NCBI GenBank assembly: GCA_964460795.1
Contig: CAYWRU010000009.1
Coordinates: 1 to 64,000, forward strand
Length of the DNA: 64,000 bases
Reading direction: 5' to 3'
Source: CAZOOM01 sp964460795
GTDB lineage: Bacteria; Omnitrophota; Omnitrophia; Omnitrophales; Aquincolibacteriaceae
A program made the position numbers and the translations under genes. Positions within the stretch are counted from its first letter, which is position 1; each line of letters starts with the position of its first letter. The notes beneath the pieces were generated by a model that had not been told where the DNA came from, made no database searches, and saw nothing but the letters and a program-made list of their open reading frames with translations. Shown piece after piece: positions 8,444 to 16,812 of the stretch.

Positions 8444-9437
8444 TCGAAGATTCTTCCTTGGAATTTTTTTCCGCTTCTCTTTCATCAATCCGAGCATCTA
8501 AAAAAGACCGAAGCTCATCCATGCCTTGCCCTGTCATGGCAGAAATAAAAAATTTAGGTACTTTGCGGTGTCCGACAGAAAAAGCGGACTGTTCCCCGCG
8601 ACTCAATAAATCCCGCTTGTTAATGATAACACCATAAGGAATCTCAAGAAACTTTGGATTATAAAGTTCTATTTCGCGGCGAAGGATCTTCCAACCGTCC
8701 TCAATAGATTCCGAAAACTCCGAATCAGGGGCCAGCACACAAAGAATGAAGCGAGCATTTTCTAAATGCTTAAGAAAATCATTCCCCCGCCCACGGCCTT
8801 CATGCGACGCATGATAAAGCGAAGGAAGTTCGCAAAGCCTCATTTGTTCATAATCCGACTTTTGATACACACCAATTTCAGGCGATATCGTAGCAAAAGG
8901 ATAACTTTCTTCTTTTAAATGCGTATTCGTCAATTTGTTCATCAGCGTGGACTTTCCAGAGCTCGGAAGACCGAGAAGAAAAATATCCGCCTGTAAACGC
9001 ATCCTTAGTTCTACATCCAGCGTTTTTCCCTTCTCACCAAAAGTGGCAGATTTTCCCGTCTGATTTCCCACGCCACCTTTGCCACCCTTCAAAACCACAA
9101 CTTCTTCGCCGTGCTTGGGAAGTTCCCGAATTAAAAGTTTTCGCTCCCGGTCAAAAATTTTTGTCCCCGGAGGGACGAGGAGGATTAAATCCTTGCCATT
9201 TCGCCCGCGTTTCCCAACGCTTCGTCCGTGAACTCCGGATTCTGCAATCAAATGCTGCTTAAAGGAAAACTGGGAAATGGGCGGAGCATTTAAATCCGCG
9301 CGAAAAATCACACTGCCTCCGTCTCCACCTTCGCCACCGTCGGCCATAATTTTCCGGTCAAGGCGGTGATAAAAACTCTCACACCCCTTGCCTCCATCGC
9401 CGGCTTGAAGAAGAAGATGAATCGTATCAACAAACAT
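8436..9437 (-). CDS. obg: Obg/CgtA GTPase with a degenerate switch II
   Basis: Obg is a ribosome-assembly and stress GTPase. The glycine-rich Obg fold fills residues 1-155 (GDGGKGCESF, GGEGGDGGSV, KGGKGGVGNQ). The GTPase domain follows with G1 GLPSSGKST, G2 YPFATISPEIGV and G4 NKRD. The G3 site, normally DIPGLI, reads ELPSLY, so both the Asp and the Gly of the DxxG motif are lost. Mg2+ coordination and catalysis may be altered. ATG 9437 has GGAG 7 bases upstream. The position after rplU-rpmA is the usual one. Confidence 0.9.
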   Translation of the reverse strand: MFVDTIHLLLQAGDGGKGCESFYHRLDRKIMADGGEGGDGGSVIFRADLNAPPISQFSFKQHLIAESGVHGRSVGKRGRNGKDLILLVPPGTKIFDRERKLLIRELPKHGEEVVVLKGGKGGVGNQTGKSATFGEKGKTLDVELRMRLQADIFLLGLPSSGKSTLMNKLTNTHLKEESYPFATISPEIGVYQKSDYEQMRLCELPSLYHASHEGRGRGNDFLKHLENARFILCVLAPDSEFSESIEDGWKILRREIELYNPKFLEIPYGVIINKRDLLSRGEQSAFSVGHRKVPKFFISAMTGQGMDELRSFLDARIDEREAEKNSKEESSNA

Positions 9438-9457
9438 GGAAAGCTCCAAAAAGACAA

Positions 9458-9497
9458 AGGGCCTGATCCGTTTTACCGAGAAAAAGGATCAGACCCT
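9458..9497 (-). terminator. Hairpin between rpmA and obg, possible attenuator
   Basis: On the minus strand an 11-bp stem (GGGTCTGATCC with GGATCAGGCCC, one G:U pair) encloses a 16-base loop and is followed by TTTG and then TCTTTTT. It sits 20 bases before the obg start codon. It may partly terminate transcription and so lower obg and downstream expression relative to the ribosomal protein genes. Confidence 0.5.
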
Positions 9498-9512
9498 TCA
9501 TTCAAAAGAAAT

Positions 9513-9758
9513 TTAATTGGCCGGGATAACGCTGACAGTCCGGTTCGATTTGAAATTCACAATGCCGTCTTTTTTGGCATAGAGTGTGAAATCATTTCCA
9601 CGTCCCACAAAGGTTCCAGCCTTGTAGCGGGATCCCCGCTGACGCACAATAATGCCTCCGGCTCGGATGGTTTGTCCGCCGTAGACTTTGACGCCGAGAC
9701 GCTTAGAATTTGAATCGCGTCCGTTCTGAGTACTTCCCTGCGCTTTGGTATGAGCCAT
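9513..9758 (-). CDS. rpmA: Ribosomal protein bL27
   Basis: bL27 is a large-subunit protein whose N-terminus reaches the peptidyl-transferase centre. The 81-residue sequence begins MAHTKAQGSTQNGRDSNSKR and contains RQRGSRYKAGTFVGRGNDFTL, both typical. The start has GAGGAG upstream. It follows rplU by 18 bases. There is no N-terminal extension of the kind processed in Firmicutes. Confidence 0.97.
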   Translation of the reverse strand: MAHTKAQGSTQNGRDSNSKRLGVKVYGGQTIRAGGIIVRQRGSRYKAGTFVGRGNDFTLYAKKDGIVNFKSNRTVSVIPAN

Positions 9759-9776
9759 GGCGCTACTCCTCGTTCT

Positions 9777-10094
9777 CTAGATTTTGATTTCTTTGACCCG
9801 TAATTTTGTCAGGGTCTGGCGGTGGCCTTTTTTGGTACGCGAAGCCTTGCGGCGGCGGTACTTCAAAGCAACCGTTTTATCGCCCCGTGTCTCACCCAAG
9901 CACTCACAAATAACCTGGGCACCTTTAATCCACGGAGTTCCGATCTCAATACGGCTGCCTAGTTTTGCTAAAAGCACCCGATCAAGCACTGTTTCTTTTT
10001 TCTCACCGAGATCAAGCTTTTCTATTTCAATCACGGCTTTAGGCTCAACCCAAATTTGTTTTGAGCCGGTTTCTACAATCGCATAGTCTGACAT
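9777..10094 (-). CDS. rplU: Ribosomal protein bL21
   Basis: bL21 is a 23S-rRNA-binding protein of the large subunit. The 105-residue product starts MSDYAIVETGSKQIWV and ends with the typical basic stretch RRRKASRTKKGHRQ. ATG 10094 has GGAG 8 bases upstream; a GTG in frame at 10106 would include the ribosome-binding site. It is the first gene of the operon, with a strong promoter about 50 bases upstream. Confidence 0.97.
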   Translation of the reverse strand: MSDYAIVETGSKQIWVEPKAVIEIEKLDLGEKKETVLDRVLLAKLGSRIEIGTPWIKGAQVICECLGETRGDKTVALKYRRRKASRTKKGHRQTLTKLRVKEIKI

Positions 10095-10142
10095 TGATAA
10101 CTCCACTGCTTGGGGATAATTCCTAAGTTGAAGCAGGCCGTT

Positions 10143-10171
10143 ATCTTACGAATCGACCCCTAGAGTGTCAA
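10143..10171 (-). promoter_or_regulatory. Housekeeping-type promoter for the rplU operon
   Basis: Minus-strand TTGACA (10166-10171) and TAAGAT (10143-10148) are separated by exactly 17 bases. Transcription would begin near 10136, about 40 bases before the rplU start. Confidence 0.75.
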
Positions 10172-10221
10172 ATGGTTTATTGGACAGCCTAACCCCATAC
10201 TAAATAACAAGTTAGGATATC

Positions 10222-11046
10222 TTATTTGAGAAAACGATGGGAAAGCACCGGGAAATTCCTTCGAAGAGCCTCTTGTTCATGTAAATCAAGATCCGCTGAA
10301 ATCAGTCCAGAGGATGATCCATCAGCCTCTGCAAGAACCTTTCCCCAAGGATCCAGGATCATGCTATGTCCATAACTTCGAATCCCGGATTCCGGATGCA
10401 CACCGCACTGACCCGGCGCTAAAACAAACGCCTGATTTTCAATGGCCCGGGCGCGCAGAAGCGAATGCCAGTGGGCCTCCCCTGTTTTTTTTGTAAAATT
10501 GGAAGGAACAAATAAGAGTCGACATCCCTTTTGAGAAATTTTTCTGTAAAGCTCGGGAAATCTTAAATCATAGCAGATCGATAATCCGGCAAGAACGCCA
10601 CAAGCTTTTGTACTCACTGCTTTTTTACCTCTCAAAAAATGGTCGGACTCCCGAACGCGGACACCCGGCAGACCTATATCAAAAAGATGCATCTTTTGAT
10701 ATTGCGAAAGAATTTTCCCTGAGGAAGCAATATGAATCGAAACATTCCGGAATTTCCCCGGAACCTTGGACGGTAAGATCACGCTTCCAAGAAGCAGTTC
10801 CATGGAAAGTTTTTGCGCAAGACGACAGAACTCTGGAATGATTTTTCGCTCTGCAATGCGGGCGATTTTAGAAAATTCCCTGAAAGACCCGCGAAAAAGA
10901 AAGTTTTCAGGAAAGGCCGTGAATTGAACTTTTTTCCGAGATGCTCGCTGAACCCAGTGAAAGGATTCTTCGAGATTACTTTCCAGACGACGTCCGGCGC
11001 TCATTTGAACGCAGGCAACTCGGATTATGCGGCGTCTCGGTTCCAT
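10222..11046 (-). CDS. Nitrilase-superfamily amidohydrolase, Nit-like
   Basis: A carbon-nitrogen hydrolase with the Glu-Lys-Cys triad visible: Glu in FPENF, Lys in YQKMHLFD, Cys in SICYDLRFPELYR. The last motif and YQKMHLFD are typical of the Nit1/Nit2 branch, whose members repair deaminated glutathione or act as omega-amidases. The exact substrate cannot be read from sequence. Length (274 residues) is normal. It starts inside the end of the DUF547 gene (22-base overlap) with GGAG upstream, and it is the last gene of its operon. Confidence 0.85.
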   Translation of the reverse strand: MEPRRRIIRVACVQMSAGRRLESNLEESFHWVQRASRKKVQFTAFPENFLFRGSFREFSKIARIAERKIIPEFCRLAQKLSMELLLGSVILPSKVPGKFRNVSIHIASSGKILSQYQKMHLFDIGLPGVRVRESDHFLRGKKAVSTKACGVLAGLSICYDLRFPELYRKISQKGCRLLFVPSNFTKKTGEAHWHSLLRARAIENQAFVLAPGQCGVHPESGIRSYGHSMILDPWGKVLAEADGSSSGLISADLDLHEQEALRRNFPVLSHRFLK

Positions 11047-11906
11047 TCGTTAAGGCTCCAGTCAAACGGCAGGTATTTAATTTTGAAATTTCCGTCTTCA
11101 AGATAGGTGACCTTGGCCGCATCCTCAAGATAGTAGGCAAGAAACGAGAGGATGGAAAATTCCGAAGGAGGCAACCCTCGATCGTTCTCAAATACACCGA
11201 AATCCAAATTGAAGTCCGAACCATACCACTGAAACAATCGAGAAATTTCAATTTTCTTTTTTCCTGGGATAATTCGATTCCGGTTCGGATCATTCACAAA
11301 CTCACGAACAGCGAGAAAAAGCTGCCCTTCGACACGCGGCCCCGTGTATGCCTCCTGAATGAGTCGCGGACAAGCCTTCGCACCGCAGGCTAATGCAAAG
11401 TAAATTTTTTCATCCCGGTAAACCCCTATCAAATTCTCTAGTTTCAATCGATCTAAACTAAGTTTTTTGGGGCCATACTTGATATTTTGAATCTCCCATA
11501 CATTCGGGATGTTATGCATTTCATGAACCGGATAATGCTGACGAATGGCATTGATGATCGATGCATTATACAGATTAATCAAAAGCGCCAATCGCTCCTC
11601 CCGGGGCCAGGCTTCATTCGTTTCCGTAACATCCTGCGGCGATAAGGCAGCGATCTTATTTAAATATGCAACGAGCAGCGAAGGATCTTTGGTCACACCG
11701 CGATAATCCACTTCCCCTTTTTCATTGACAAAACTCTGCAAGAATTTTTGCCACGCGGAATGATCGAAGGACCGAGGAGAGATTTCAGAAAATGCCGGAG
11801 ACAGTCCTAAGAACAAACTAAATCCCGTGATACACAGGAGAAAAAAAATAGCACGGAATATGAGGGATGACTTCTTTACTAACTTCAATTTAATAGCGGA
11901 TACCAT
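11025..11906 (-). CDS. Secreted DUF547 protein
   Basis: This 293-residue protein starts with a hydrophobic signal segment (about residues 14-40, ending near PAFSEISP). The rest matches DUF547: KFLQSFVNEKGEVDYRGV, then ERLALLINLYNASIINAI, and FALACGAKACPRL with its paired cysteines. DUF547 proteins are secreted, of unknown function, and often sit near redox or thiol genes. Here the operon holds trxB and a TlpA-like protein, and the two cysteines in the conserved motif would fit a thiol-linked role; that is inference. The start overlaps the preceding small gene by 17 bases. Confidence 0.85.
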   Translation of the reverse strand: MVSAIKLKLVKKSSLIFRAIFFLLCITGFSLFLGLSPAFSEISPRSFDHSAWQKFLQSFVNEKGEVDYRGVTKDPSLLVAYLNKIAALSPQDVTETNEAWPREERLALLINLYNASIINAIRQHYPVHEMHNIPNVWEIQNIKYGPKKLSLDRLKLENLIGVYRDEKIYFALACGAKACPRLIQEAYTGPRVEGQLFLAVREFVNDPNRNRIIPGKKKIEISRLFQWYGSDFNLDFGVFENDRGLPPSEFSILSFLAYYLEDAAKVTYLEDGNFKIKYLPFDWSLNEWNRDAA

Positions 11907-12195
11907 GGCGACGGAGGAACTCTAAATCCGCGCTCGTCAGGTCGGAACGGATCTCAGCAGCAACCTCGTCATGATCTCGCATCATGGAATCATAAATCTG
12001 CTCGAGTTCATCCATTTCATCAGGAGACATGGGAAGAAAATTAAAAAAGCAAAAGTTGACGTTCACATGAGAATCTTTAGCCTGGAAAGATGCCGCATCT
12101 TTTTGCGGCTGTGCAGGAAGGTGGGAAACAAGTTTTTTGAGAAGTTCAACTAAATGCTGCATGCTGCGGTTAAAATCCCGGTCTTGAAAATCCAT
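11890..12195 (-). CDS. Hypothetical acidic protein, 101 aa
   Basis: I do not recognise this protein. It has no signal peptide. A helical N-terminal half (SMQHLVELLKKLVSHL) is followed by a short hydrophobic stretch (VNVNFCFFNFLP) and an acidic helical end (DEMDELEQIYDSMMRDHD). ATG 12195 is preceded by AAGGAG at 8 bases; an upstream ATG at 12279 would lie deep in the neighbouring gene. It overlaps the TlpA-like gene by 26 bases, so it is coupled with the thiol-redox genes. Confidence 0.6.
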   Translation of the reverse strand: MDFQDRDFNRSMQHLVELLKKLVSHLPAQPQKDAASFQAKDSHVNVNFCFFNFLPMSPDEMDELEQIYDSMMRDHDEVAAEIRSDLTSADLEFLRRHGIRY

Positions 12196-12724
12196 TGGAT
12201 CTTTCTCCTTCAACAAGATAGGTCTGAATATCTTTAGGTAACCGAAAGCCATAATAAAGAATTTTTCCGCCTTTGGCAAGCAGGATCACGGTCGGAAGCT
12301 CCTCCACCTGGAGTCGCGAACTGACTTCTGCTTGAGCATCCAAAAGAACCGTATAGTGAAGCGGGTGTTTCTCCTCAAACTTCCGGATATCCGCCTCGGT
12401 TTCGCGCACATTCACCGCCAAAATCCGGGTATTTTCCAAAAACTCCTTATCCTGCCATTCATTCAGAACCGCTGATTCTTCCTGACAGGACGGGCACCAC
12501 GTGGCCCAGAACACCAAAAGAACGGCCTGATGAGAGAGAATGTCGGAAAGTGTCAAAGTACGGGCTGAATCTTTATAAAGAGGAAGCTTAAAATCAAAGG
12601 CTGCTGAATCTTTTGCAGCAGGTTCATTCGCATTTGAAGAAGAGCGATCCCGCGGAGTGCATGCTGCCGAGAAAAGAATCAGCCCAAGGAGAGCCCAGAA
12701 AGCGCCTTTAGTGATTTTCGACAT
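12170..12724 (-). CDS. TlpA/ResA-like thioredoxin lipoprotein
   Basis: A membrane-anchored thiol-disulfide oxidoreductase of the TlpA/ResA kind. Starting at ATG 12724 the protein has a lipoprotein signal peptide ending FSAAC, with cysteine about residue 22. The thioredoxin fold follows with the active site WCPSC inside VFWATWCPSCQEESAVL and a cis-proline in EELPTVILL. Such proteins reduce cytochrome-c or other envelope disulfides. It lies directly downstream of trxB with a 17-base overlap, so cytoplasmic and envelope thiol systems are co-expressed. Confidence 0.87.
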   Translation of the reverse strand: MSKITKGAFWALLGLILFSAACTPRDRSSSNANEPAAKDSAAFDFKLPLYKDSARTLTLSDILSHQAVLLVFWATWCPSCQEESAVLNEWQDKEFLENTRILAVNVRETEADIRKFEEKHPLHYTVLLDAQAEVSSRLQVEELPTVILLAKGGKILYYGFRLPKDIQTYLVEGERSNGFSRPGF

Positions 12725-13631
12725 ACTGCTGGGCAGAAAGAGCTGCCCCGCAACCTTCGCCGCAGGCCGCCACGAGCTGACGCACTGCATTTTTTCGAAT
12801 CTCACCAGCTGCAAAAATTCCAGGCACTGACGTTGCATAGGTTTCATCGGTTGTCACATAGCTATGCTCATCCGCATGGACCAAATTTTTAACTAGGGCA
12901 CTGTTCGGCTCATGTCCGACAAAAATAAAAATACCATCTTTGGCAACGGTTTGAACGGCTCCGGTTTTTACGTTTTTTAGTGCCAAGGATTGGACTTTTT
13001 TATCTCCCTCAACTTTTTCCACCACAGTATCCCAAATAAATTTGATCTTAGGATTGGACTTTGCGCGGTCTTGAAGAATGGGGCTGGCACGGAGTTTATC
13101 CCGCCGATGGATCACCTCCACCGAAGTAGCAAACTTGGTTAAAAAGATTCCTTCTTGGAGCGCCGAGTCCCCTCCTCCCACTACAGCAATTTGCTTTCCC
13201 TTAAAGAAGGCGCCGTCACAAGTCGCACAATAAGAGACTCCCCGGCCCGTCAGTTCCCGCTCCCCCGGAACATCTAAAGTACGAAAAGAAGCGCCCATGG
13301 TCAAAATAACCGCTTTGGCCGTAATAATCTTGGAAGCAAAGGCGAGCTCAAACAAACCCTGTTTAGGCGTCAGAGTTTTGACTTCATCATAAAGAACTTC
13401 GGTTCCATATTTTTTTGCCTGCTCTTCCATTCTCATGGCAATATCAGGGCCTGAAACCCCTTCCGGAAATCCCGGATAGTTTTCCACATCATGAGTCAGA
13501 GCAATTTGTCCACCGGGTGTCAATTTTTCAAAAAGAACCGTCTTTAGATTGGCCCTTGAGGCATAGAGGGCTGCAGTCAGTCCGGCGCCGCCTCCGCCGA
13601 TAATGGCAATTTCATAATTCGCTTCACTCAT
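12708..13631 (-). CDS. trxB: Thioredoxin reductase
   Basis: TrxB transfers electrons from NADPH through FAD to thioredoxin. The FAD-binding motif GGGGAGLTAALYAS begins at residue 12, the redox pair CATC lies at residues 135-138, the NADP-binding GGGDSALQEG follows, and HRRDKLRAS supplies phosphate contacts. The usual GD near the C-terminus reads AAGEIRKNAVRQ, so the FAD-ribityl Asp is replaced by Glu. Length of 307 is standard. It is the first redox gene of the cluster, after a 26-base gap. Confidence 0.94.
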   Translation of the reverse strand: MSEANYEIAIIGGGGAGLTAALYASRANLKTVLFEKLTPGGQIALTHDVENYPGFPEGVSGPDIAMRMEEQAKKYGTEVLYDEVKTLTPKQGLFELAFASKIITAKAVILTMGASFRTLDVPGERELTGRGVSYCATCDGAFFKGKQIAVVGGGDSALQEGIFLTKFATSVEVIHRRDKLRASPILQDRAKSNPKIKFIWDTVVEKVEGDKKVQSLALKNVKTGAVQTVAKDGIFIFVGHEPNSALVKNLVHADEHSYVTTDETYATSVPGIFAAGEIRKNAVRQLVAACGEGCGAALSAQQYVENH

Positions 13632-13657
13632 AACAAATCCTCTTCTTTTTAAGACTC

Positions 13658-14062
13658 TTAAACGCTGCTCACTGCCGCTTGTCCCAAGACCTCTTCTGAA
13701 ACAAAAATAGGCGCTCCGGCCCTGAGCGCAATGGCCACGGAGTCTGAAGGACGGGCATCAATGTCCAACACGCCGCCTTCCCGTGTTTTCAAGATCAGTT
13801 TCGCATAAAAAGTTCCGGCCTTCAACTTCTCAATCACAACCTTCTCCAGGCTGGCTCCCAGCGTCTTTAAGGTGCTAACAAAGAGATCATGGGTCAGAGG
13901 CCGAGGAGGTTCGATTCCACTGAGTTTCATTTTAATGGACTGAATTTCGGGAATCCCGATGACAAGCGGCAAGAAACGTGTCCCATCTTTTTCCCGGAAA
14001 ACAATCAGCTGCTCATTGCGGGATTCATCGACTTTGATCTTACTGAGCTCAATCTCAATCAT
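13658..14062 (-). CDS. DUF151 (bifunctional nuclease-type) protein
   Basis: A 134-residue DUF151 domain protein. The core FLPLVIGIPEIQSIKMKL and DIDARPSDSVAIALRAGAPI are diagnostic. Plant and mycobacterial relatives have been reported as nucleases or regulators, but the bacterial role is unclear. There is no UvrB-type tail. It sits 28 bases after the coiled-coil gene and before trxB. Confidence 0.85.
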   Translation of the reverse strand: MIEIELSKIKVDESRNEQLIVFREKDGTRFLPLVIGIPEIQSIKMKLSGIEPPRPLTHDLFVSTLKTLGASLEKVVIEKLKAGTFYAKLILKTREGGVLDIDARPSDSVAIALRAGAPIFVSEEVLGQAAVSSV

Positions 14063-14090
14063 GTAAGAACGATCCTAGGGAAGGAGCGAG

Positions 14091-15746
14091 CTAGCGGGTT
14101 TTGTCAAAAAGGAGAAACTGACGCTGCGCTTGCCGGACTTCCATGATTTCTTTTTCTACTTTTTCCTGTTCAGTCAAAATGCGGCGCATCTGATCTTCAC
14201 GATCATGGATTTCTTTTTCAATACGTTCCTGATCCCCGACAAGACGTTTCAGCAGGGCCTCTTTATCCGTCAAACGGGCCGCAAGCTGTTTCTCGTGTTC
14301 GACTCGGTTCCATTGAGGCATTGCCGCATCCATCTTTGGTGTTTTGGATTCAGCAGGCGACTCCGTCGCAGGAACCACAGAAGGCATTTCTCGAAGCGCA
14401 ACCATCTTTAAAACTTTTTCCGTAAGCTCGCATTGTTTTTCAAGTCCGACACAAAGCTGTGAAAACTTTTGATCCAAGACCTTGAAACTCTCTGATTCCG
14501 CAGGCACCGGCAAAGATTCCGGTAAAATCCGAACCGTTTTTTGTATCTCTTCGCGCACGATTGCACTGAATTCATGCGTCATTTTCTCAAAACGCTGCTC
14601 CAAATCCTCTTGCGTAACATAATGCGTTCCACGGGCTTCCAGCCCCGTCCATTTTTGATCCAAAGATTGGACTTTCTCAGAAACAGCTTCTTTGTGTGAA
14701 TCCAAAGCTGCTTTTAAAGAATGAAATTCCGCAAGCTGAGCTTCGAGTCTTTCTATTTTTTCCCGCATCCATCCTGACTCTTGGACCCAGGCCGCCTGAT
14801 CGCTTTGAAACTTCTGCAAAAGCCCTTGCTGCTCCGCAGATAGTTGATGAAATAACTTTTCTTTAGCCTGCGATTCCTGGGTCAGTTTCTGCGTCTCTTC
14901 CTGAGTTTTTGCATGCTGAAGCGATGTCTCTTCCAGTTTTTTTAGAAGAGTTTCATTGGATTCCCGCTGAGAAATAATTTGGGTTTCGAAAGACTGGCGA
15001 GAACGGTCGTATTGATCATTCAGCTGATCATAGCGGTTTTTAAGTTCCCGAAGCGATTCCCTCAACGCTTTAATTTCAGAGGATTCCCCCGCCGCCGACG
15101 GAGTGAGCGCCTCAAACAAGGGCTTAGGGGAAGTTTCCGGCGTGTCTATTCTGGGAAAATCTACCGTTCGCGGAGATTCCATCTTAGAAACTTCCGGTTC
15201 GACTTTCTTTAAGTCTTCAAAAGATTTCGAATCTGAAATTGGAATTTCAAGTTTGGAAGGAAGTCCGGTCATTTGTTTTTTCGTAATTCGCTCCGACATC
15301 ATGGCGCGGATTTCATCCAGGGCCTGATCCGGATTCAATGCCTCGTGATGCCCCGAATCCACGCGAGATTCCTGCCGAGATTCTTCGGACTGCCAATCAT
15401 GAAGAAAAGAAAGGCTTGGATTTTGCGGCCACACCGTGCGGTAGCATTTTCGTTTAAAGAGCACATCCTTGGAAAGAATGAGCGGTGCTCCAAAACTAGC
15501 GAAATAATCTTTGAGTTTATTGGCAATAATGCGGCTCAGTTGATCCAAAAGGATGATCGGAGTGCTGCGAACAAGATCCCCGGCTTCCTCGATTGAGATA
15601 GAAAAAATCTCTGAGATACGCTGAGCGACCCGCTTGCGGTCAATCTCATTCTCAAGCGCTCCCAAAACCACACACCAGTTTTTATCCTGGTCTTCTTCAA
15701 TCAATTTCTTATTCCCAAGCAGCATCATGTTCCATTCTTGTTCCAA
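14091..15746 (-). CDS. Coiled-coil protein with an N-terminal L7/L12-like domain
   Basis: The first 105 residues (WCVVLGALENEIDRKRVAQR and onward to APLILSKDV) resemble the small alpha/beta fold of the ribosomal L7/L12 C-terminal domain, seen in some signalling proteins; this likeness is moderate. A Pro/Ser-rich linker follows. Residues about 225-400 form a long coiled coil (KALRESLRELKNRYDQL onward), and a second one fills 470-545. No membrane segment is visible. Start could be TTG 15746 or ATG 15728; neither has a good ribosome-binding site. The role is unknown. It is co-transcribed with a DUF4870 membrane protein. Confidence 0.65.
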   Translation of the reverse strand: MEQEWNMMLLGNKKLIEEDQDKNWCVVLGALENEIDRKRVAQRISEIFSISIEEAGDLVRSTPIILLDQLSRIIANKLKDYFASFGAPLILSKDVLFKRKCYRTVWPQNPSLSFLHDWQSEESRQESRVDSGHHEALNPDQALDEIRAMMSERITKKQMTGLPSKLEIPISDSKSFEDLKKVEPEVSKMESPRTVDFPRIDTPETSPKPLFEALTPSAAGESSEIKALRESLRELKNRYDQLNDQYDRSRQSFETQIISQRESNETLLKKLEETSLQHAKTQEETQKLTQESQAKEKLFHQLSAEQQGLLQKFQSDQAAWVQESGWMREKIERLEAQLAEFHSLKAALDSHKEAVSEKVQSLDQKWTGLEARGTHYVTQEDLEQRFEKMTHEFSAIVREEIQKTVRILPESLPVPAESESFKVLDQKFSQLCVGLEKQCELTEKVLKMVALREMPSVVPATESPAESKTPKMDAAMPQWNRVEHEKQLAARLTDKEALLKRLVGDQERIEKEIHDREDQMRRILTEQEKVEKEIMEVRQAQRQFLLFDKTR

Positions 15747-15751
15747 ATCCC

Positions 15752-16099
15752 TTAAAGGGTAATTCGGTTTGAAATATCAAAAATAACAGGCATTTCCCAT
15801 CGCTCCCCCATCAGAACCTTCACAATTCCAATCAGCGATAGAATTCCGAATACAACAAAGGCGAGGGAAAAGATAAGATCCCCAAGGGCAGGAATCACTT
15901 TCAAAATTGCAGCTGCAATTTCCAAAATAAAGAGAACCAAAGCCTGTTTCGCATGAAATTGAGCAAAACTATTTTGTTTTTTTAGAAAGATGGGAACCAG
16001 ACACAGAACACTGAAATATCCGATGACACAAAAAAACCTGGCGTCTTCAATTTCAGGATCCTGAGCAGGGTCAAATTTTTCAGGAGCAGAACTATCCAT
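15752..16099 (-). CDS. DUF4870/Tic20-like small membrane protein
   Basis: This 115-residue protein has three membrane helices (about 22-38, 50-68, 72-95) and the DUF4870 pattern FCVIGYFSVLCLVPIF then FAQFHAKQALVLF. Function of the family is unknown. AAGGAG lies directly before the start. It is the first gene behind the promoter at 16146-16174. Confidence 0.8.
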   Translation of the reverse strand: MDSSAPEKFDPAQDPEIEDARFFCVIGYFSVLCLVPIFLKKQNSFAQFHAKQALVLFILEIAAAILKVIPALGDLIFSLAFVVFGILSLIGIVKVLMGERWEMPVIFDISNRITL

Positions 16100-16145
16100 G
16101 AGACTCCTTTAGTAACATGCGTAAACTCACGGTAACATTTTGAAA

Positions 16146-16174
16146 ATTATAGGGTTACGATCAGAGAGAGTCAA
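16146..16174 (-). promoter_or_regulatory. Housekeeping-type promoter
   Basis: Minus-strand TTGACT (16169-16174) and a perfect TATAAT (16146-16151) are 17 bases apart. It would drive the DUF4870-to-Nit operon (16099 down to 10222), with about 40 bases of leader. Confidence 0.8.
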
Positions 16175-16183
16175 GAAACAAAC

Positions 16184-16447
16184 TCAGGGATGGCGCGGAT
16201 GATGCGCTCGGCGGACACGGATCCGAATTTCATCTACATCAGCACTTAATTGATCAAACGATTGTAAAATTTCCTGATTGGATGCTTGAATGGCCGCCGC
16301 AGAATTTTCGCAGGATTTGAGCAAAGATTCTATCGTTGGCGTGTTTTCCGCGGCAAAAAGCGCAGGCAAAAAGAAGATTTCAAAGAAAAAGATCGCCCCG
16401 CACCATGCAATGGCTTTCTTCGACAAACGAAACTTGCTTTTATGCAT
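16184..16447 (-). CDS. Small secreted protein, 87 aa
   Basis: A signal peptide (basic start MHKSKFRLSKK, hydrophobic core, cut near LFAAENTP) leads a short helical mature part (SLLKSCENSAAAIQASNQ) and a basic, His/Arg-rich tail. No family recognised. Its ATG overlaps the TGA of the ferredoxin gene (TGATG), which supports coupled translation and a real gene. Confidence 0.6.
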   Translation of the reverse strand: MHKSKFRLSKKAIAWCGAIFFFEIFFLPALFAAENTPTIESLLKSCENSAAAIQASNQEILQSFDQLSADVDEIRIRVRRAHHPRHP

Positions 16448-16812
16448 CAAGACTTCTCATCTGCATTGAGTGGGCTTTCTTCCTGAAAGAAAAACTTTTC
16501 CACCGGGCGGCCCCCTTTAAGGTGTTCTTGAATAATCGTCTCCATCTTCGGAATACTTAGTTCTGAGTACCAAATACCGTCCGGATAAACAACCGAAGTG
16601 GGCCCCCTTCGGCACACTCCGAGGCAGGTTGTTTTACTCCGGCAAATCCGGCTTGGCCCCTCTTGGAGTCCGAGGACTCGGAGCCGCTCCTTTAAATACT
16701 CATAAACCTCGGCCCCCTGACCGGCCGGGGCGCACTGATCCCCCACACAGACAAAAATATGCCGCTGATACGGCGCTAACTTGAAAGAATCAGCTTTTTT
16801 TTCTTCGGCCAT
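16447..16812 (-). CDS. 2Fe-2S thioredoxin-like ferredoxin
   Basis: The protein of about 121 residues has the thioredoxin-like [2Fe-2S] ferredoxin pattern. FVCVGDQCAP supplies the first ligands and TTCLGVCRRGPTSVVYP the C-x3-C pair near the second half, ending in the typical YPDGIWYSEL. Relatives donate electrons or sit beside cobalamin/siroheme genes. ATG 16812 (MAEEKKAD) is preferred; the open frame extends to 16881 over cbiX. It overlaps cbiX by 23 bases. Confidence 0.82.
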   Translation of the reverse strand: MAEEKKADSFKLAPYQRHIFVCVGDQCAPAGQGAEVYEYLKERLRVLGLQEGPSRICRSKTTCLGVCRRGPTSVVYPDGIWYSELSIPKMETIIQEHLKGGRPVEKFFFQEESPLNADEKS

